The notes under the pieces: generated by a model
Told to the model about the DNA's origin: nothing
The model's database searches: none
Seen by the model: the letters and a program-made list of their open reading frames with translations, nothing else
Program-made: the position numbers and the translations under genes
Part shown: positions 9,267-19,447 of the stretch, piece by piece
How the letters are laid out: each line of letters begins with the position of its first letter
Position numbering within the stretch: position 1 is the stretch's first letter
From: Branchiostoma lanceolatum
Taxonomy: Eukaryota > Chordata > Leptocardii > Amphioxiformes > Branchiostomatidae
Direction of reading: 5' to 3'
Assembly: GCF_035083965.1 (NCBI RefSeq)
Contig: NC_089732.1
Span: 8,689,883-8,753,882, forward strand
DNA length: 64,000 nucleotides

Positions 9267-11882
9267 CAGACACACACACACACAGCCCAACAGCGACGGT
9301 GTCATGGGTGATATATGGTATATCGATCTTCAGAGGAGGGTTTGTATACTTCCCAGCATTACTTGCAATACCCATTCCACAATACTCATCCCAGATGGCT
9401 GACTGTGACCAACAACGATTTAGATTTGTCATCTTGCATTTCATAGTGCAGCAACGGCTACCATTTGAACGACAAGTATTCTTTTCTTGAACTGTAAAAG
9501 GCTTGAGTACTTAATAACACTTATTGACCTCTGCAACTTCTATACAAATTTTTGAATTGTGTGATAAACACTGGCATGGTAGACCATCGATGCAAATATC
9601 AACTTCAAATATGGTGCACAACTTAAACAAACTACACAATTTTTGTCTGAAAACACTAGCTGTTGATTGATGATATGATGCTGCTTGCGTATCAGAAAAA
9701 AACACAAAAAAGCACCCATAGGGAAGTAAAGAAAGGCATAAGCAGTATCATATAATCAATCTGATCGTTCTTTTATCGTGTTTACGTTAGGTTAGACGGA
9801 CGGAGTTGTTATTATGGATAATGTTTTTCTTTGTGTATAATTTCTGTGTCAAAGGTATGGACTTCCTGTTATTTACCCTTTAGATGATGGCACTTTGGCA
9901 TTAATTATACAAATCAAACCCATGTATACATAACTGGTATCTGTTGATGTTCTAACTGCCGTGAATTACATATATTAAATGTATCAAAGTCCTATGATGG
10001 AAAACAATGAAATTGTATAATTTCCTAAATAATAATGTGAATTACATCGTAATTCGCATACTTTCCATCTCATTGTGTACAGCTCTGTCTAAGCTACCTG
10101 CATGCTTAGTGCATATCATGGAAATCCGTCGTTCCTTTGTTCAGTTATCCTCTAATATTAACAAAACGCCCCTGAAGTACAAGAAGTAGCTGCTAGGTAT
10201 AGGGAGCAGAAACCTATACGTCACTTCTTCCTGACATCAAAAGCGGTCTGCCACCAAAAAGATCAAAACCGTAGCATGTCCAGAACAAAAGATACAAACA
10301 CTGGAAGGTCTGTTTCAGTACCAAGGACAGCTGAAACTTCCTAAGACCTTTACACACACCAAATACCACCACTCTCAATCCAGACCTTCTGAAGTTATGC
10401 TGACCACAAGCACATCCGGAAACACACACAGACACACACACATAAACATGCATACACACATACATTCAGGCACATCCAGAACAGTACCACTATTTCTCAT
10501 TGAGGTAGAAAACAACAAGAAGATGAACATCTAACGTGAGCAACATCCTTCTTGATTTCCCAGCATGCGATGAGCCGCCAGCTGAGAATAACACCGTCAT
10601 CTCCGGATGTGACGCACCCTACGACCAACAGGAGGTCTGCAGCTACGCATGCGCGCCGGGGTACCACATGTACGAGGGGACAGAGTCGTCTGCAACCTCG
10701 ACCTGTCTGGACGGAAATTGGCACGGACCCTTAATGGAATGCAATGGTAATCTCCCCGCAGACATTTGTTTGTTTGAACCCTGTTACATTCGCCAGAAGG
10801 TTATGTTTTAGTCTCCGTGTGGGATGGACTGTGTTTGTTTGTTTGTTTGTTTGTTTGTAATAAGCCATCACTCAAGAAGCTGTGGATGGGTCTTCATGAT
10901 ATTTGGGAGGTGAGTAGATGTCGGGAGTGTCCGTGATTTTAAACGTTTCTCTCCTCTGGACAGTCCCGGGCACTCCGAGCCCACTAAACCTAAACCTCTG
11001 CTTGGAGAATATTAACAGAGTGAAAGTTGGTGTAATGTCTATGTCCATCCGTTCTGGTTATTTATTATTCAGAAATGTGTGTTTGGTGGTAGAAAGTTTC
11101 AGACATTGTATCCACGGTACCTAACGGATCTTCTATAGGATCTAGCTCAGTGTTTTACGTGTGTTCTTACGCGTTGTATACGTCTTTCTACCTGTTTTTA
11201 ACTCTTCGCCAATAGAAGCAGGTGACGACTTAAAAAAGCAAAACGCCACATAAATAGGCGTAAAACAGTGAGCCGAACCCTACATCTACTTGAAGATGAT
11301 TTCAATATGTATCCCCCTTCTCTTGTGCGCGTCTAGATCTGCGTTTCTTAAGGGCATATTTGAATATATATATCAAATCTTTTCCCCATAGAATGCTATG
11401 GCTTCGCATGGGTGCCGTCTTATTTAACTACCGGGCCTCCCATACTCGCTCGTGTAGGAAACCCGGTAAACTAACTAGAACGGCGCCCAGGATACTATGC
11501 CCCTGAATGTTGGACATGTACATAGTCAATGACTGAAATATTGATTCTATTGGTTCTCGCCGACATAGGCACGTCATCTTTAGAGTTACTTCCCACGAGT
11601 TGCTGGGCCCTCGATCTAACTCCAAGTCCAACCATTGCTGGTATCTATATCAATGTGTAATACACAATAGTACATTCTTCTCCCCAGAGAACTGCCCTGA
11701 TCCAACTCTGAACGAGGGAGTCACCATGAAGGGCGAGAGCTGCCAAGCACCCTACATCACCGGGGACATTTGCTTCCTTGAATGCGAGGAGGGTGATCCT
11801 CTAGAGGGCGACCATGACATGTCGTGTTTCGACGGCAAATGGATTCATGCAGCCACAGGCATGGCAGTGATCCCCATCGTCT
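4602..11882 (+). CDS. Secreted C-type-lectin-like / sushi (CCP) protein, six exons, 3' end open
   Basis: Predicted exons are 4602-4734, 6021-6186, 6708-6764, 7805-7839, 10564-10746 and 11688-11882. All junction phases agree (1, 2, 2, 1, 1). Exon 1 encodes a signal peptide (MSRLAVGVLLLAAVGLLG, then an Ala-Asp-Asp cleavage region) and a His/Glu-rich linker. Exons 2-4 give a C-type-lectin-like domain: it opens CPDGYEEFEGHCYYF, has the Ala-rich helix with Cys, and closes LPFICMY. It is only about 85 residues, shorter than usual, and lacks visible EPN/QPD and WND calcium-sugar motifs. Exons 5 and 6 each encode one sushi module with six cysteines instead of four. The protein is expected to be extracellular; a recognition role is inferred from the domains. 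The end is uncertain: a GTAAGA donor at 11883 splits the last cysteine codon, and reading through gives a stop at 11932. A further exon may exist. Confidence 0.7.
4735..6020 (+). other. Intron 1 of the lectin-sushi gene
   Basis: This non-coding stretch lies between the signal-peptide exon and the first lectin exon. It contains one copy of the short GTGCCAAATGGCTAC element at about 5810-5880, listed separately. Confidence 0.45.
5810..5880 (-). repeat. Short GTGCCAAATGGCTAC-type element
   Basis: The sequence TTTTAACCTTTAGCACACTG, GCCATTTGGCACCCAATT and a following GTTTACGG region match, in reverse orientation, copies at about 13553-13632, 41757-41796, 47371-47440 and 61243-61322. The best copy (61243-61322) is bounded by TTAACCTT and AAGGTTAA, so the family looks like a tiny inverted-repeat element. 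Confidence 0.6.
6270..6343. repeat. (AC)n microsatellite
   Basis: An uninterrupted AC dinucleotide run of about 74 bases in intron 2 of the lectin-sushi gene. The Cys-Val and Thr-His open frames here are artefacts of the repeat. Confidence 0.95.
6765..7580 (+). other. Intron 3 of the lectin-sushi gene, left part
   Basis: AT-rich intron sequence. No gene, RNA or ordered repeat was recognised before the inverted repeat that starts near 7590. Confidence 0.4.
7590..7715. repeat. Near-perfect 34-bp-arm inverted repeat
   Basis: Positions 7617-7650 and 7661-7694 are reverse complements with one mismatch, around a 10-base loop. Weaker pairing continues outward (CTTTTTGCTGATGACTT against AAGTAATCTGCAAAAG), so the whole palindrome covers about 7590-7715 and is followed by a run of about 15 C at 7717. 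It sits in intron 3 just upstream of the lectin exon at 7805. A fold-back transposon is the simplest explanation. Confidence 0.75.
7962..8182. repeat. CCATTCCACTAG-family element, degenerate copy
   Basis: Internal words shared with other copies include ATTGGAT, GATTTCATA, AGATGTAAAAGTATGA and TTCGTTGAGCG. The ends are degraded (CCTCACTAGG on the left, CTCTGGTGGCAAGG on the right). It belongs with copies at 8527, 42548, 44188, 44404 and 46181. Confidence 0.55.
8527..8677. repeat. CCATTCCACTAG-family element with clear inverted termini
   Basis: The left end is CCTTTCCACTAG (8527-8538) and the right end CTAGTGGAAAGG (8666-8677), a perfect 12-bp inverted repeat. The interior contains TTCGCTCAACGAATTTCATAG, which is the reverse complement of a block in the 46181 copy, so this copy is in the opposite orientation. 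It has no coding potential. Confidence 0.75.
9231..9285. repeat. (AC)n microsatellite, interrupted
   Basis: AC dinucleotide run interrupted by ATGCAG, within intron 4 of the lectin-sushi gene. Confidence 0.9.
10747..11687 (+). other. Intron 5 of the lectin-sushi gene
   Basis: Intron between the two sushi exons. It contains a TTTG tetranucleotide run at about 10829-10857. Around 11130-11165 it contains a block resembling part of the 12929-13036 inverted repeat (GGATCTAGCTCAGTGTTTTA). No coding sequence was seen. Confidence 0.4.
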
Positions 11883-11913
11883 GTAAGATCCGCTATCTTC
11901 AATATGACCTTTT

Positions 11914-12002
11914 TTCTCTTCTTTCCGGTTGACCTCAGACTGAGGACGAAGCATGACTCTTTTGTTCGTCGTCTATTAGTGCAATGCGGCTTCCTTACGG
12001 CG
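11914..12002 (+). repeat. Dispersed 85-bp repeat, copy 1
   Basis: Matches, inverted, the stretch at about 32098-32184. Both carry GACCTCAGACTGAGGACGAAGC followed by a related GC-rich tail ending in TACGG. Because it begins just after the last sushi exon, the tempting splice acceptor at 11938 (CCTCAG) lies inside a repeat. Confidence 0.55.
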
Positions 12003-12928
12003 AGTGTATTAAACCATACAGAGGTTGGACGCCTGACGTTCCCTCATACACGGGCCGCCGAGTTTACGTCACCATCTGAAATGGCGAAAGCAGTATTTTT
12101 GTCAAGACTTTGGTACACGGTATGACTCGGCCACGCTGGGTATTAAACCCAGTGCAATCTCAGAATTCAAAGGTAGCTAAATCAATCGTGCACATGCTGT
12201 TTATTTCTTTATTTGAGTTTATCACAGACAATGTGAAAGGGTGCTAAACCTCGGATGGCATCCTTGAAACATTCTTGTGTCCTTATCCGCCACATACTAG
12301 TCAAATATCCAGACTGAAAATGAGTCCCCTGTTTCAGGTCCTCCGCCGATATAATTTTGGCCGCTGAGTGAGAAGCACAGCGGAAGCAGCGCACCTGGCG
12401 GGACTGTCGGAATCGCATCTCCTGTGCTGAACAGCATCACGAGCACCACACCACCTGAACCGTCACACCGGTGTTCAGAACATGTAGAACAGTTAGCCTC
12501 AACTCACGGATGTACTGGTAGATTGTATATTAGCAAAAATGAACCAGAGTCATTCTAAAGAAGTTGTGGAAACATTTTGTTGTCCAAGCGCAAAACATAA
12601 ATCATCACTGAGGTGGTTGACATTAGTGACAGACTGCGAATCCAACCCGTAGACTGGAAAATTAGACTAGTACTGTCATTAAATTGCCGGGATCAACTCC
12701 AGTGTCTGTGTTATGTTATATACGTATAGTTGTCCACACGCAATCTCCAAGCAGATGTTAGAAGGCTAATGGTTACGTTTTCCAAGCTGTCCGTTTCTGT
12801 GATCGTGACAAACCGCCTCCTCAGCTAGGAAAAAGTGACGATTCAGCCTCAAAACATCTGCTTGGAGATAAATCCACGCACGCTACTCACTGAACCAACT
12901 TCCGACGTACATGCAGCTCACAGTAATA
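12003..12928. other. Non-coding stretch
   Basis: No gene was recognised. The word TCCAAGCAGATGT or its complement occurs near 12746 and 12855, foreshadowing the inverted repeat at 12929. A further exon of the lectin-sushi gene could be present but I could not identify one. Confidence 0.35.
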
Positions 12929-13036
12929 TCCAAGCAGATGTAAGGATCTGGCTCATTCTCAGTGTTTTACGTCTGTTTGTGCAACATTTAGTGCTCTTTT
13001 CTCGCGTATTGAGCCGGATCCTTACATCTGCTTGGA
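12929..13036. repeat. Inverted-repeat element with TCCAAGCAGATGTAAGGATC arms
   Basis: Positions 12929-12954 and 13011-13036 are reverse complements with one mismatch, separated by 56 bp. The arm word also appears singly at about 12746 and 12855, and shorter forms (CTGCTTGGAGA) lie near 9050 and 10997. This pattern suggests a small fold-back element with several local copies. Confidence 0.65.
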
Positions 13037-13552
13037 GATTAACTCACAGAAGGACGAACAAACGTAGGATCACGAATCTCGTCTTGACTTGACCTGAAAT
13101 ATCGTTTTAACCTTTAAGCTACTTGGAGGTGCACTGGTGCCAACAGACGGGTGAATAGTGTCATCAAGTTGGTAATTCACTGGTTGACCAAGTTCCTTGT
13201 ACAATGGTTGAAGGTGGCAGTCGGTCCACCGCAATATCGCAGGGGAAGAACATTTAATTTGGTTGTGTACGAAGAGCTTTGTTAACCACTGCTTGCAATA
13301 TACGGTTCTGTGAAGAAGATGGGAACTTTTGGGTGATGGATTTCTAAAAAACATTTTTATGTATACACGTTATGCACAACAACTGATGCAACTAGAAAGG
13401 GAACATTTTCGAGAAAATGCAGGATATTAACCCTTAAATTGATAAAGGAAGTATGGAACTGTTTTTAGTCAAGCTAGTTATATGTCCAGTATGAAGTCCC
13501 TACCATTTACCACAAAAGAAATATGAAGTTTCTGCATTAACTATGTAAATAA
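13037..13552. other. Non-coding stretch
   Basis: No gene or ordered repeat was recognised. Confidence 0.4.
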
Positions 13553-13632
13553 GCCCCACCACACTGAAGTATAGCCGTGTGGCACCCAATTTCCTATTGG
13601 TTACAGAGTTAGGCAGCAGTGAAAAGGTTAAA
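13553..13632 (-). repeat. Short GTGCCAAATGGCTAC-type element
   Basis: Contains CACACTGAAGTATAGCC, GTGGCACCCAATTTCCTATT, GGTTACAG and AGGCAGCAG, and ends AAAAGGTTAA. These match the copies at 5810 (same orientation) and 61243 (opposite orientation). Confidence 0.6.
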
Positions 13633-13716
13633 AAGATGTCCTAATCATCTTGAATAAAACATGAACTAATGGTGCGTGGATAAACTTATAAGACGTACAA
13701 AGAATGAGACCATTCA

Positions 13717-13990
13717 TCGGCGGATCCAGGATTTGGGGAACGGGGGGGCGCAACCTCAGTCGGGGCCGAAGGCCACGATGTCGCGCAGCGTCAGCTGCGC
13801 GGGGGGAGAGCACGAGAGGGGGTTCCACCCCCTCTCGTTGGGGGGGTCTGGGGGGCCTCCCCCGGAAACTTTCTAAAATCTAGATGCTCTCTGGTGCATT
13901 TTAGAACCATTTCTGAGCAAAATAAACCCCGGCGGGATAAAGATTTTTTTACGTAGAATCCGCCAGAGGGGCGTCCGCCCGTCAATTGAG
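13717..13990. repeat. GGCGGATCCAGG-terminus element, G-rich
   Basis: Begins GGCGGATCCAGG, then GAACGGGGGGGCGC, then a GC-rich block with a GAGAGGGGGTTCCACCCCCTCTC palindrome (about 13814-13838). The same GAACGGGGGGGCGC word and a complementary CTGGATCCGCGG end occur at 16188-16226, indicating one repeat family. The full 13717-16227 interval could be a single degraded 2.5-kb element, or these may be two separate short copies. Confidence 0.5.
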
Positions 13991-16126
13991 GCCAAATCTG
14001 ATTTTGGACGGCCTGGACTCTGACAGACATTTTGCTGCGAAGTTGGTAAAAAAATTGAGAAATGCGCACGGTCATTTTGTGTTTTCCACTGAAGCTGCGG
14101 ACGTGGTGGGAAAGATCCCACGCTGGCACTTGTCGGCGTTCATCATCATATCTTGCCGCTCCACGGCTGTAGCCACTGACGGGCAGTCGGGTTGGCCTCA
14201 CGTAGATCTTCCTCCGAACTTGTCGGCGTTGATGTGGACGCATTAAACGTAACTACCTTCTTCAACCATGATTTGCCTCTGAGTCTCAAAAGAAATTAAA
14301 AAGGGAGGCTAATTACCGTCAACAGTAGTATAGGAATCTTACAGGAACAACAGCCTTGTTTTTATAAGAAGGAAGCCTACGGTGAACTTCCAGAGTTCTC
14401 TGTTACGCATTGTTAGCAGTCCATGACCGGGGGCGGTGCGCGGCACGCCTCAAAAACATTAAACTCACGCCGAGCCGCTGTGCGGCACGCCCCCCGTAAT
14501 CTCTAAGAAAATTTCCGTGGCAAAAAAGTACCGACGGCCTTACGTCCGCGGGGAATTTTCGCTCGAACAAGGAGCACCAATCAAATATGTTGCTGTTGTC
14601 CCTCATTGTGCCCTTTTTGCGGTGCTAAAGATTCTACAAGCGGTTATATCTTGAACTGGGACAAACTCGCGCCAAACATGAAAGTCACGAATGTTGATAG
14701 CATCACAACGCAACAAAGCACAAAAGCAAACACATCGATACATACAAAAATTAATATGTTTTCCAGAAATCAATACAAATCACTTAAATCTCACCCAAAC
14801 GTCTTATATTATAATCCTAGGATTTGATATAGACAAGTATTACAACGTGTATCAACATGCAATGTGATCGTGATCTCCCTCTTTTATGCTTGGATGCAGT
14901 GAGTACACCGAGTACAGCTGAGTACAGCCATCTTGTCCAAAGTTGTGTCGCGATTTTGCTCAATTTGACGCAAATGCTAGCTCATATTTGGCAAGTAGCA
15001 CGACTGCACGAAGCATACACAGGAAACGGAAATAGTACGTACAGGGTAAAAGCGAACCGGGAGCCGAAGCACGCAGCTTTTATGTAGAGACACAACTTTC
15101 TATTATATAAAAGTCTCTATGGCTGTAGGACTGTCTTGGCTGGCGGTTACGATTTTGCCACCGGAGGATCATTAATTTTCTAGCATCGACCCTACATTGA
15201 ACCGGCCTTGATGTCATGTGGACTATTTTGACGGTAATTTACCTGCCCTGCTTTTTTGACCCACAAATGTATCATAATGTATTATATCGTCACTTAACTA
15301 GTTCCATACTTGGTCACGCTGGTTGTCAATTGTAACGTTATGTTTGTAAATAAACTACAGTCAGGGAATATTACTTGTAAGTTCATGTTTGCTTACCTTT
15401 CCATGCTAGCAACGTTCACGGGTAACCCCCGGTGTTAGCGACATAAAATCGAACTCTTCGGTCGAGAACAAACGAATGAACATAGAATGAAATCTATGGG
15501 AACATAACTGATATGGTAGCCGGTTTTATCAAAGGTTTTACGGTAATAGTATTTTCCATGTCCAATGTGAAACTTGGTCGACGGTACTTACGTACCTGAA
15601 AACACGAGTATATAAGTAAAACAGTGTGTGATAAGTATACAGCAACATGTGTGACAGCATAGTCTACTGATTTCCAGCGTTTTGAAAAACAATTTGTTTG
15701 GGGAGTCACGTACCGCCGCCCATCGATGATAACATCAATGGCGGCGTTAAAAGGTTCGCCTTTAAAAATGCAGGAATTGCGTTTATGAATGAATGAACTT
15801 TATTGCTCGACAGTTGTTAAGCTGTATGGCAACAATGACAAAGCAAGCAATATAATAAAACTAGTATTTTCTAAAAACTATGACAACCAGAATATTTTTG
15901 ATGGCTTGAAAATCCTAACTAAATTTCTCGGGAGAGGATGACCCCGCCCCGGACCTCGCGCCGCTTTCTGGGCTGGCGGGAAGGTAAGTCTTGTATCGTT
16001 GCAGCGCTTAAACCTAATCAATCTCTAATAATATCTATACTGAAGTCAATAACTCTGTAGAATTAACAGAGCTGTCTTTTCATCTGAGCGGATTAATAAT
16101 ATAAGGTTGATCCCCGGCCCCTAGCC
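13991..16126. other. Non-coding stretch between two related repeat ends
   Basis: No gene was recognised in either orientation. Open frames here are short and without family resemblance. No transposase signature was seen that would support a complete 2.5-kb DNA transposon. Confidence 0.35.
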
Positions 16127-16230
16127 TTGCCCTCAACAAAAGTTTTGGCCGGTCGGCTTGTGTATTTTTTTTTTTTTTTTGACGGCGCGAACGGGGGGGC
16201 GCGCGCCGGGTGCGCCCCCCTCTGGATCCG
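16127..16230. repeat. GGATCC-terminus element, short copy
   Basis: A run of about 16 T is followed by GAACGGGGGGGCGC and then TGCGCCCCCCTCTGGATCCGCGG. The two halves look like opposite ends of the family seen at 13717, brought together. Confidence 0.5.
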
Positions 16231-16536
16231 CGGATGCCATTCTTCAGTAATCAAAGTAATCCTGTCTTTGCGTGGGCTCCTGTGTTTACAGACGTGTTGC
16301 AGTGGCTTTACTCTTTCCACACTAGTGGATAGAGGAACACGTCTCAATGAACGAAAAGCAATACTCTACCTGCCTACCTACCTAGTTCCTCCAACTGTCT
16401 TAGTTGTTGGGGGGACAAGTGAGCCATAAAGATAAATATTGGTAAAAGAAAGATAAATAAAAATAAGGATTTGTAAAAAAAAAATCAACCTAACCAATAT
16501 CAATGCAATGCAGACCGGCGGTGCCAGAAAGACAGA

Positions 16537-16642
<106 letters not shown>

Positions 16643-16938
16643 CCTTCTCAAAAACACTGTTTTTCTTCGTCCCATTTTCGGTCGTATGCACTTACTTTTC
16701 GTCGTTCGTTTCATGGGAACTGTGACACATTGTAATATTTTTAGATGATGCTCACATCAACATATAGATTTGAATCAACTACTTATATTAATTACTAATT
16801 GGGCGTGAATATTGCCATGTTTTGGACATCTGTCTAAAGAGAAAAGAGTCCTTTTGGACAAACTTTATGCACGCGTTGATGTCATCCATAGAATCTCATT
16901 CACCTGGCCTTATGGGGAGGGGCAGTGATTGTTAAGTC

Positions 16939-17690
16939 ACTTTCTGTTCTTTAAGTACGATAGAGAAGAAGCCCAAGAAGTACGTCTTAGCTAAGATGTC
17001 TTTCAAATAAAACCTACTCTTAAGATGTGCCTGAAGTATCTGTACGTGGCACTTGAAGTAAGTAACGTACAGCTGGGAATAGTGTTTGAAACCTTAGAGT
17101 TACACTTGAGAGGGCAGGAGTACAACTTGTCTTCCTCAAGCTCATGTTCAAGTGGGCTCGTAGAGTTGGCATTGACTAATACAGTCATCGATGTGTGGAG
17201 ATGCGATGTAGTGCACGTACATGAGAAATAATGCACATATTATGTGTTGATAAAGTTAGGTCCTGTTAGATGTTTTGATACATTTGTACTTGTGTTTTCA
17301 TTTTTGGTCTCTCGTCTCTTGACCTTTGATCCAATTAAGCACATGTTTTAATGCGTTTTTGCACGTCCTTTCGAATGTCGTATTTGGCGCTTTTTAAATG
17401 GTTCACTCTCTTCATTGTGCGCAACATATTTGCGACAAAAATGGTAGGTACTAGTATCACCCCCAAAATTAAACTTTTGGGATATTTGAAAGACCGACGA
17501 ATTTGACGCAAAGTAGTCATTCGTCAGTTCAAGATCTATATGTCCTGATAATCAGAGTCGGTAGAGGGTGCTAGTGCACGGCGATGTGAAAAAATTATCG
17601 ATAATATCTTGCTACTCATCAACTCGTTAACTCAAACACACTCCTTCATACACTCACAATCACTCACTTAAACACTTACTTAATATTCAT
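16939..17690. repeat. Dispersed 750-bp element, copy 2
   Basis: Second copy of the element at 1530-2290, same orientation, sharing both the starting CTTTCTGTTCT and the ending CACTTACTT. A 4-base insertion (CTAG near 17450) and scattered substitutions distinguish the copies. Confidence 0.75.
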
Positions 17691-18241
17691 AAGAGTCGTT
17701 AACAATAGCAAACAGATAGGACACAAGGTACACTTTGCATGTGCTTTGATTCATCTTTTCATTTTTGTGTGCAGTCAACTAAAAATACTTAGTTTCTGTG
17801 GTCACCATATTGATTCATGGAAACAATACGCGATGTACATCAGGAGATAGGAGATCACTTAATTGTTATCCAAGTATGCCGTCGTCGTTACACAGAGACG
17901 GGATAGATCAGTTGCTTGAAAACAAATCCGGTTACTATGGAGATGGAATTACCTGGATTTTCGTAGATCACCTGGTGTAAACACAGTACAGAGTGGTGGA
18001 CAACATACACTGACAAACAGGTATTTTAAACATTGAAGACGAAATCTTAAAGTTTGTGTTAGCAAGAAGCAAGAAAAATGTGTTCTTATCTTCCAAATGA
18101 AAAACATATCACACACAAGCATTATCTCGCCATATATCCATAGATTATGTCATTTCCGGATCCTCAGTTCTCGAAGCCTCTGTGGCTAACTGTTCTTTCT
18201 GCCCAGGCTCTTTAGTATCATACCCTCTTTAGTATCATACC
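17691..18241. other. Region downstream of ANK-A
   Basis: 3' flank of the minus-strand ankyrin gene. A 17-bp tandem duplication (CTCTTTAGTATCATACC twice, about 18209-18242) lies against the stop codon. No other gene was recognised. Confidence 0.4.
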
Positions 18242-19447
18242 CTATGACGTGGACTTGACGTCGTTGACGTTAGACGCAGAGGAGAAGACGTCCCTTACTA
18301 GTCGACGGCTGCGGGTGCCGGCGGCGTCTGATGCCGGCCTGTCCGAGCCAGATCGCTGCGTGCCTGACTGTGAAGTACTCGTACTATAGGTTCTTCTCCG
18401 CGACACAAACGCCGATCTCTTCCAGCCCTTTAACAGGTTTGGTTCACTCTCTGCGCGAGAAGGTGGCACGCTCGCTTTCGACGCCAACAACGAGAAGACT
18501 TTAAGAATGTTTTGGTCGTTAGAAGGAGTTTCTTCAGATATGGGGGTTCCGAGCGGACGGCCCCAAGTGTCCAGATCGGTCGGCGGCACGGCGGCTTTCC
18601 TGAACGTCGGGAGTCGATCCATCGCCTGGATATGTAACAACTGTCGGACTCGATCGGCTGAAGTCGTTTCACTACCTTTCCTGTCGACTGCTCTTACGGG
18701 AGAGTCGTTCCTAGTCTTTTTACCGGCGCTGGTCTTTCTGGTGGGGTTCTTCTGTGCGAGGAAGGCCTCTCTTGACTTCCTCATGTCCCACAGTGGGGAA
18801 CTATCCATGAAAACAACATCCTTCCCTCGTAACAACTCCAGATCTGGGTGCTTTTGAATTCCTTCCCTCGCTGACTCTACGCGACATAGTCTACGGACTG
18901 GCTCACATGAAGACGCTCGACTGACGGACTCTTGTGTGGGTGGGTTAACCTGCATGACAGGCGATATCATATCTGCACACTCCTTCAAACCCTTCTTGAT
19001 CGCCAGACAGTACGGAGTCAAACCGCTGTTGTTTCGTATGTGGAGGCGGAGGTTGTACTTCTTCAGTACCGTAACCACCAGTTGGACTATCTCGGGGTTT
19101 CCGAACACCACGGTGTAATGTAGAGCCGTGTTCCCACTCTTATCCGTGTCGTTCAGATCGTAGTCTAAGCAGCCAGGCTGGAGGAACAGCTCGATGTTAG
19201 CGCGGCGTCCCGTCACGCAGGCGTGCAGCAGAGCGTTCCTCCCGGCACGGTCCTTGGTCCCGACGTCGGCGCCCCGGCGGAGTAGGCAGCAGGCGGCGCG
19301 GTAGGCGACGTGCTCGTTCGGCAGGTGGCAGCACAGCATGAGCGGCGTGGTGCCGTCTGCTCCCCGGGAGTTCACGTCAGCCCCCGCGCCCAGGAGGTAG
19401 CGGAAGTGCCGGTACCTTCCCGCGGATAACGCCGTGTTCAAAGACAT
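18242..19447 (-). CDS. Ankyrin-repeat protein ANK-A (ANKRD63/ANKRD34-like), intronless
   Basis: A single open frame of 401 residues. Residues 1-165 hold about five ankyrin repeats: cores include DGTTPLMLCC, AGRNALLHACVTGRR, SGNTALHYTV and SGLTPYCLAIKKG. The C-terminal 235 residues are Ser/Arg/Lys-rich and probably disordered, with short ordered-looking pieces (RVRQLLHIQAM, FRKAAVPP). The repeat layout and the basic tail recall vertebrate ANKRD63 and ANKRD34 proteins, whose function is poorly defined; the assignment is by resemblance only. The start is supported by ANK-B, which opens the same way (MS-AL-G-YRH). ANK-B has introns inside this region while ANK-A has none, so ANK-A either lost introns or arose by a retro-copy event. 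It is likely an intracellular scaffold, by inference. Confidence 0.8.
   Translation of the reverse strand: MSLNTALSAGRYRHFRYLLGAGADVNSRGADGTTPLMLCCHLPNEHVAYRAACCLLRRGADVGTKDRAGRNALLHACVTGRRANIELFLQPGCLDYDLNDTDKSGNTALHYTVVFGNPEIVQLVVTVLKKYNLRLHIRNNSGLTPYCLAIKKGLKECADMISPVMQVNPPTQESVSRASSCEPVRRLCRVESAREGIQKHPDLELLRGKDVVFMDSSPLWDMRKSREAFLAQKNPTRKTSAGKKTRNDSPVRAVDRKGSETTSADRVRQLLHIQAMDRLPTFRKAAVPPTDLDTWGRPLGTPISEETPSNDQNILKVFSLLASKASVPPSRAESEPNLLKGWKRSAFVSRRRTYSTSTSQSGTQRSGSDRPASDAAGTRSRRLVRDVFSSASNVNDVKSTS

Larger units (their letters stand above)
8183..10563 (+). other. Intron 4 of the lectin-sushi gene, remaining part
   Basis: The long intron between the last lectin exon and the first sushi exon. 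Apart from the inverted-repeat element at 8527-8677 and the AC run at 9231-9285, no gene or RNA was recognised. An extra exon cannot be excluded, but the phases of the flanking exons already match. Confidence 0.4.

Noticed and set aside
13791-14243. 150-codon minus-strand open frame in a GC-rich repeat
   Set aside because: It overlaps the GGATCC-ended repeat and is composed of low-complexity residues; there is no homologue that I recognise.
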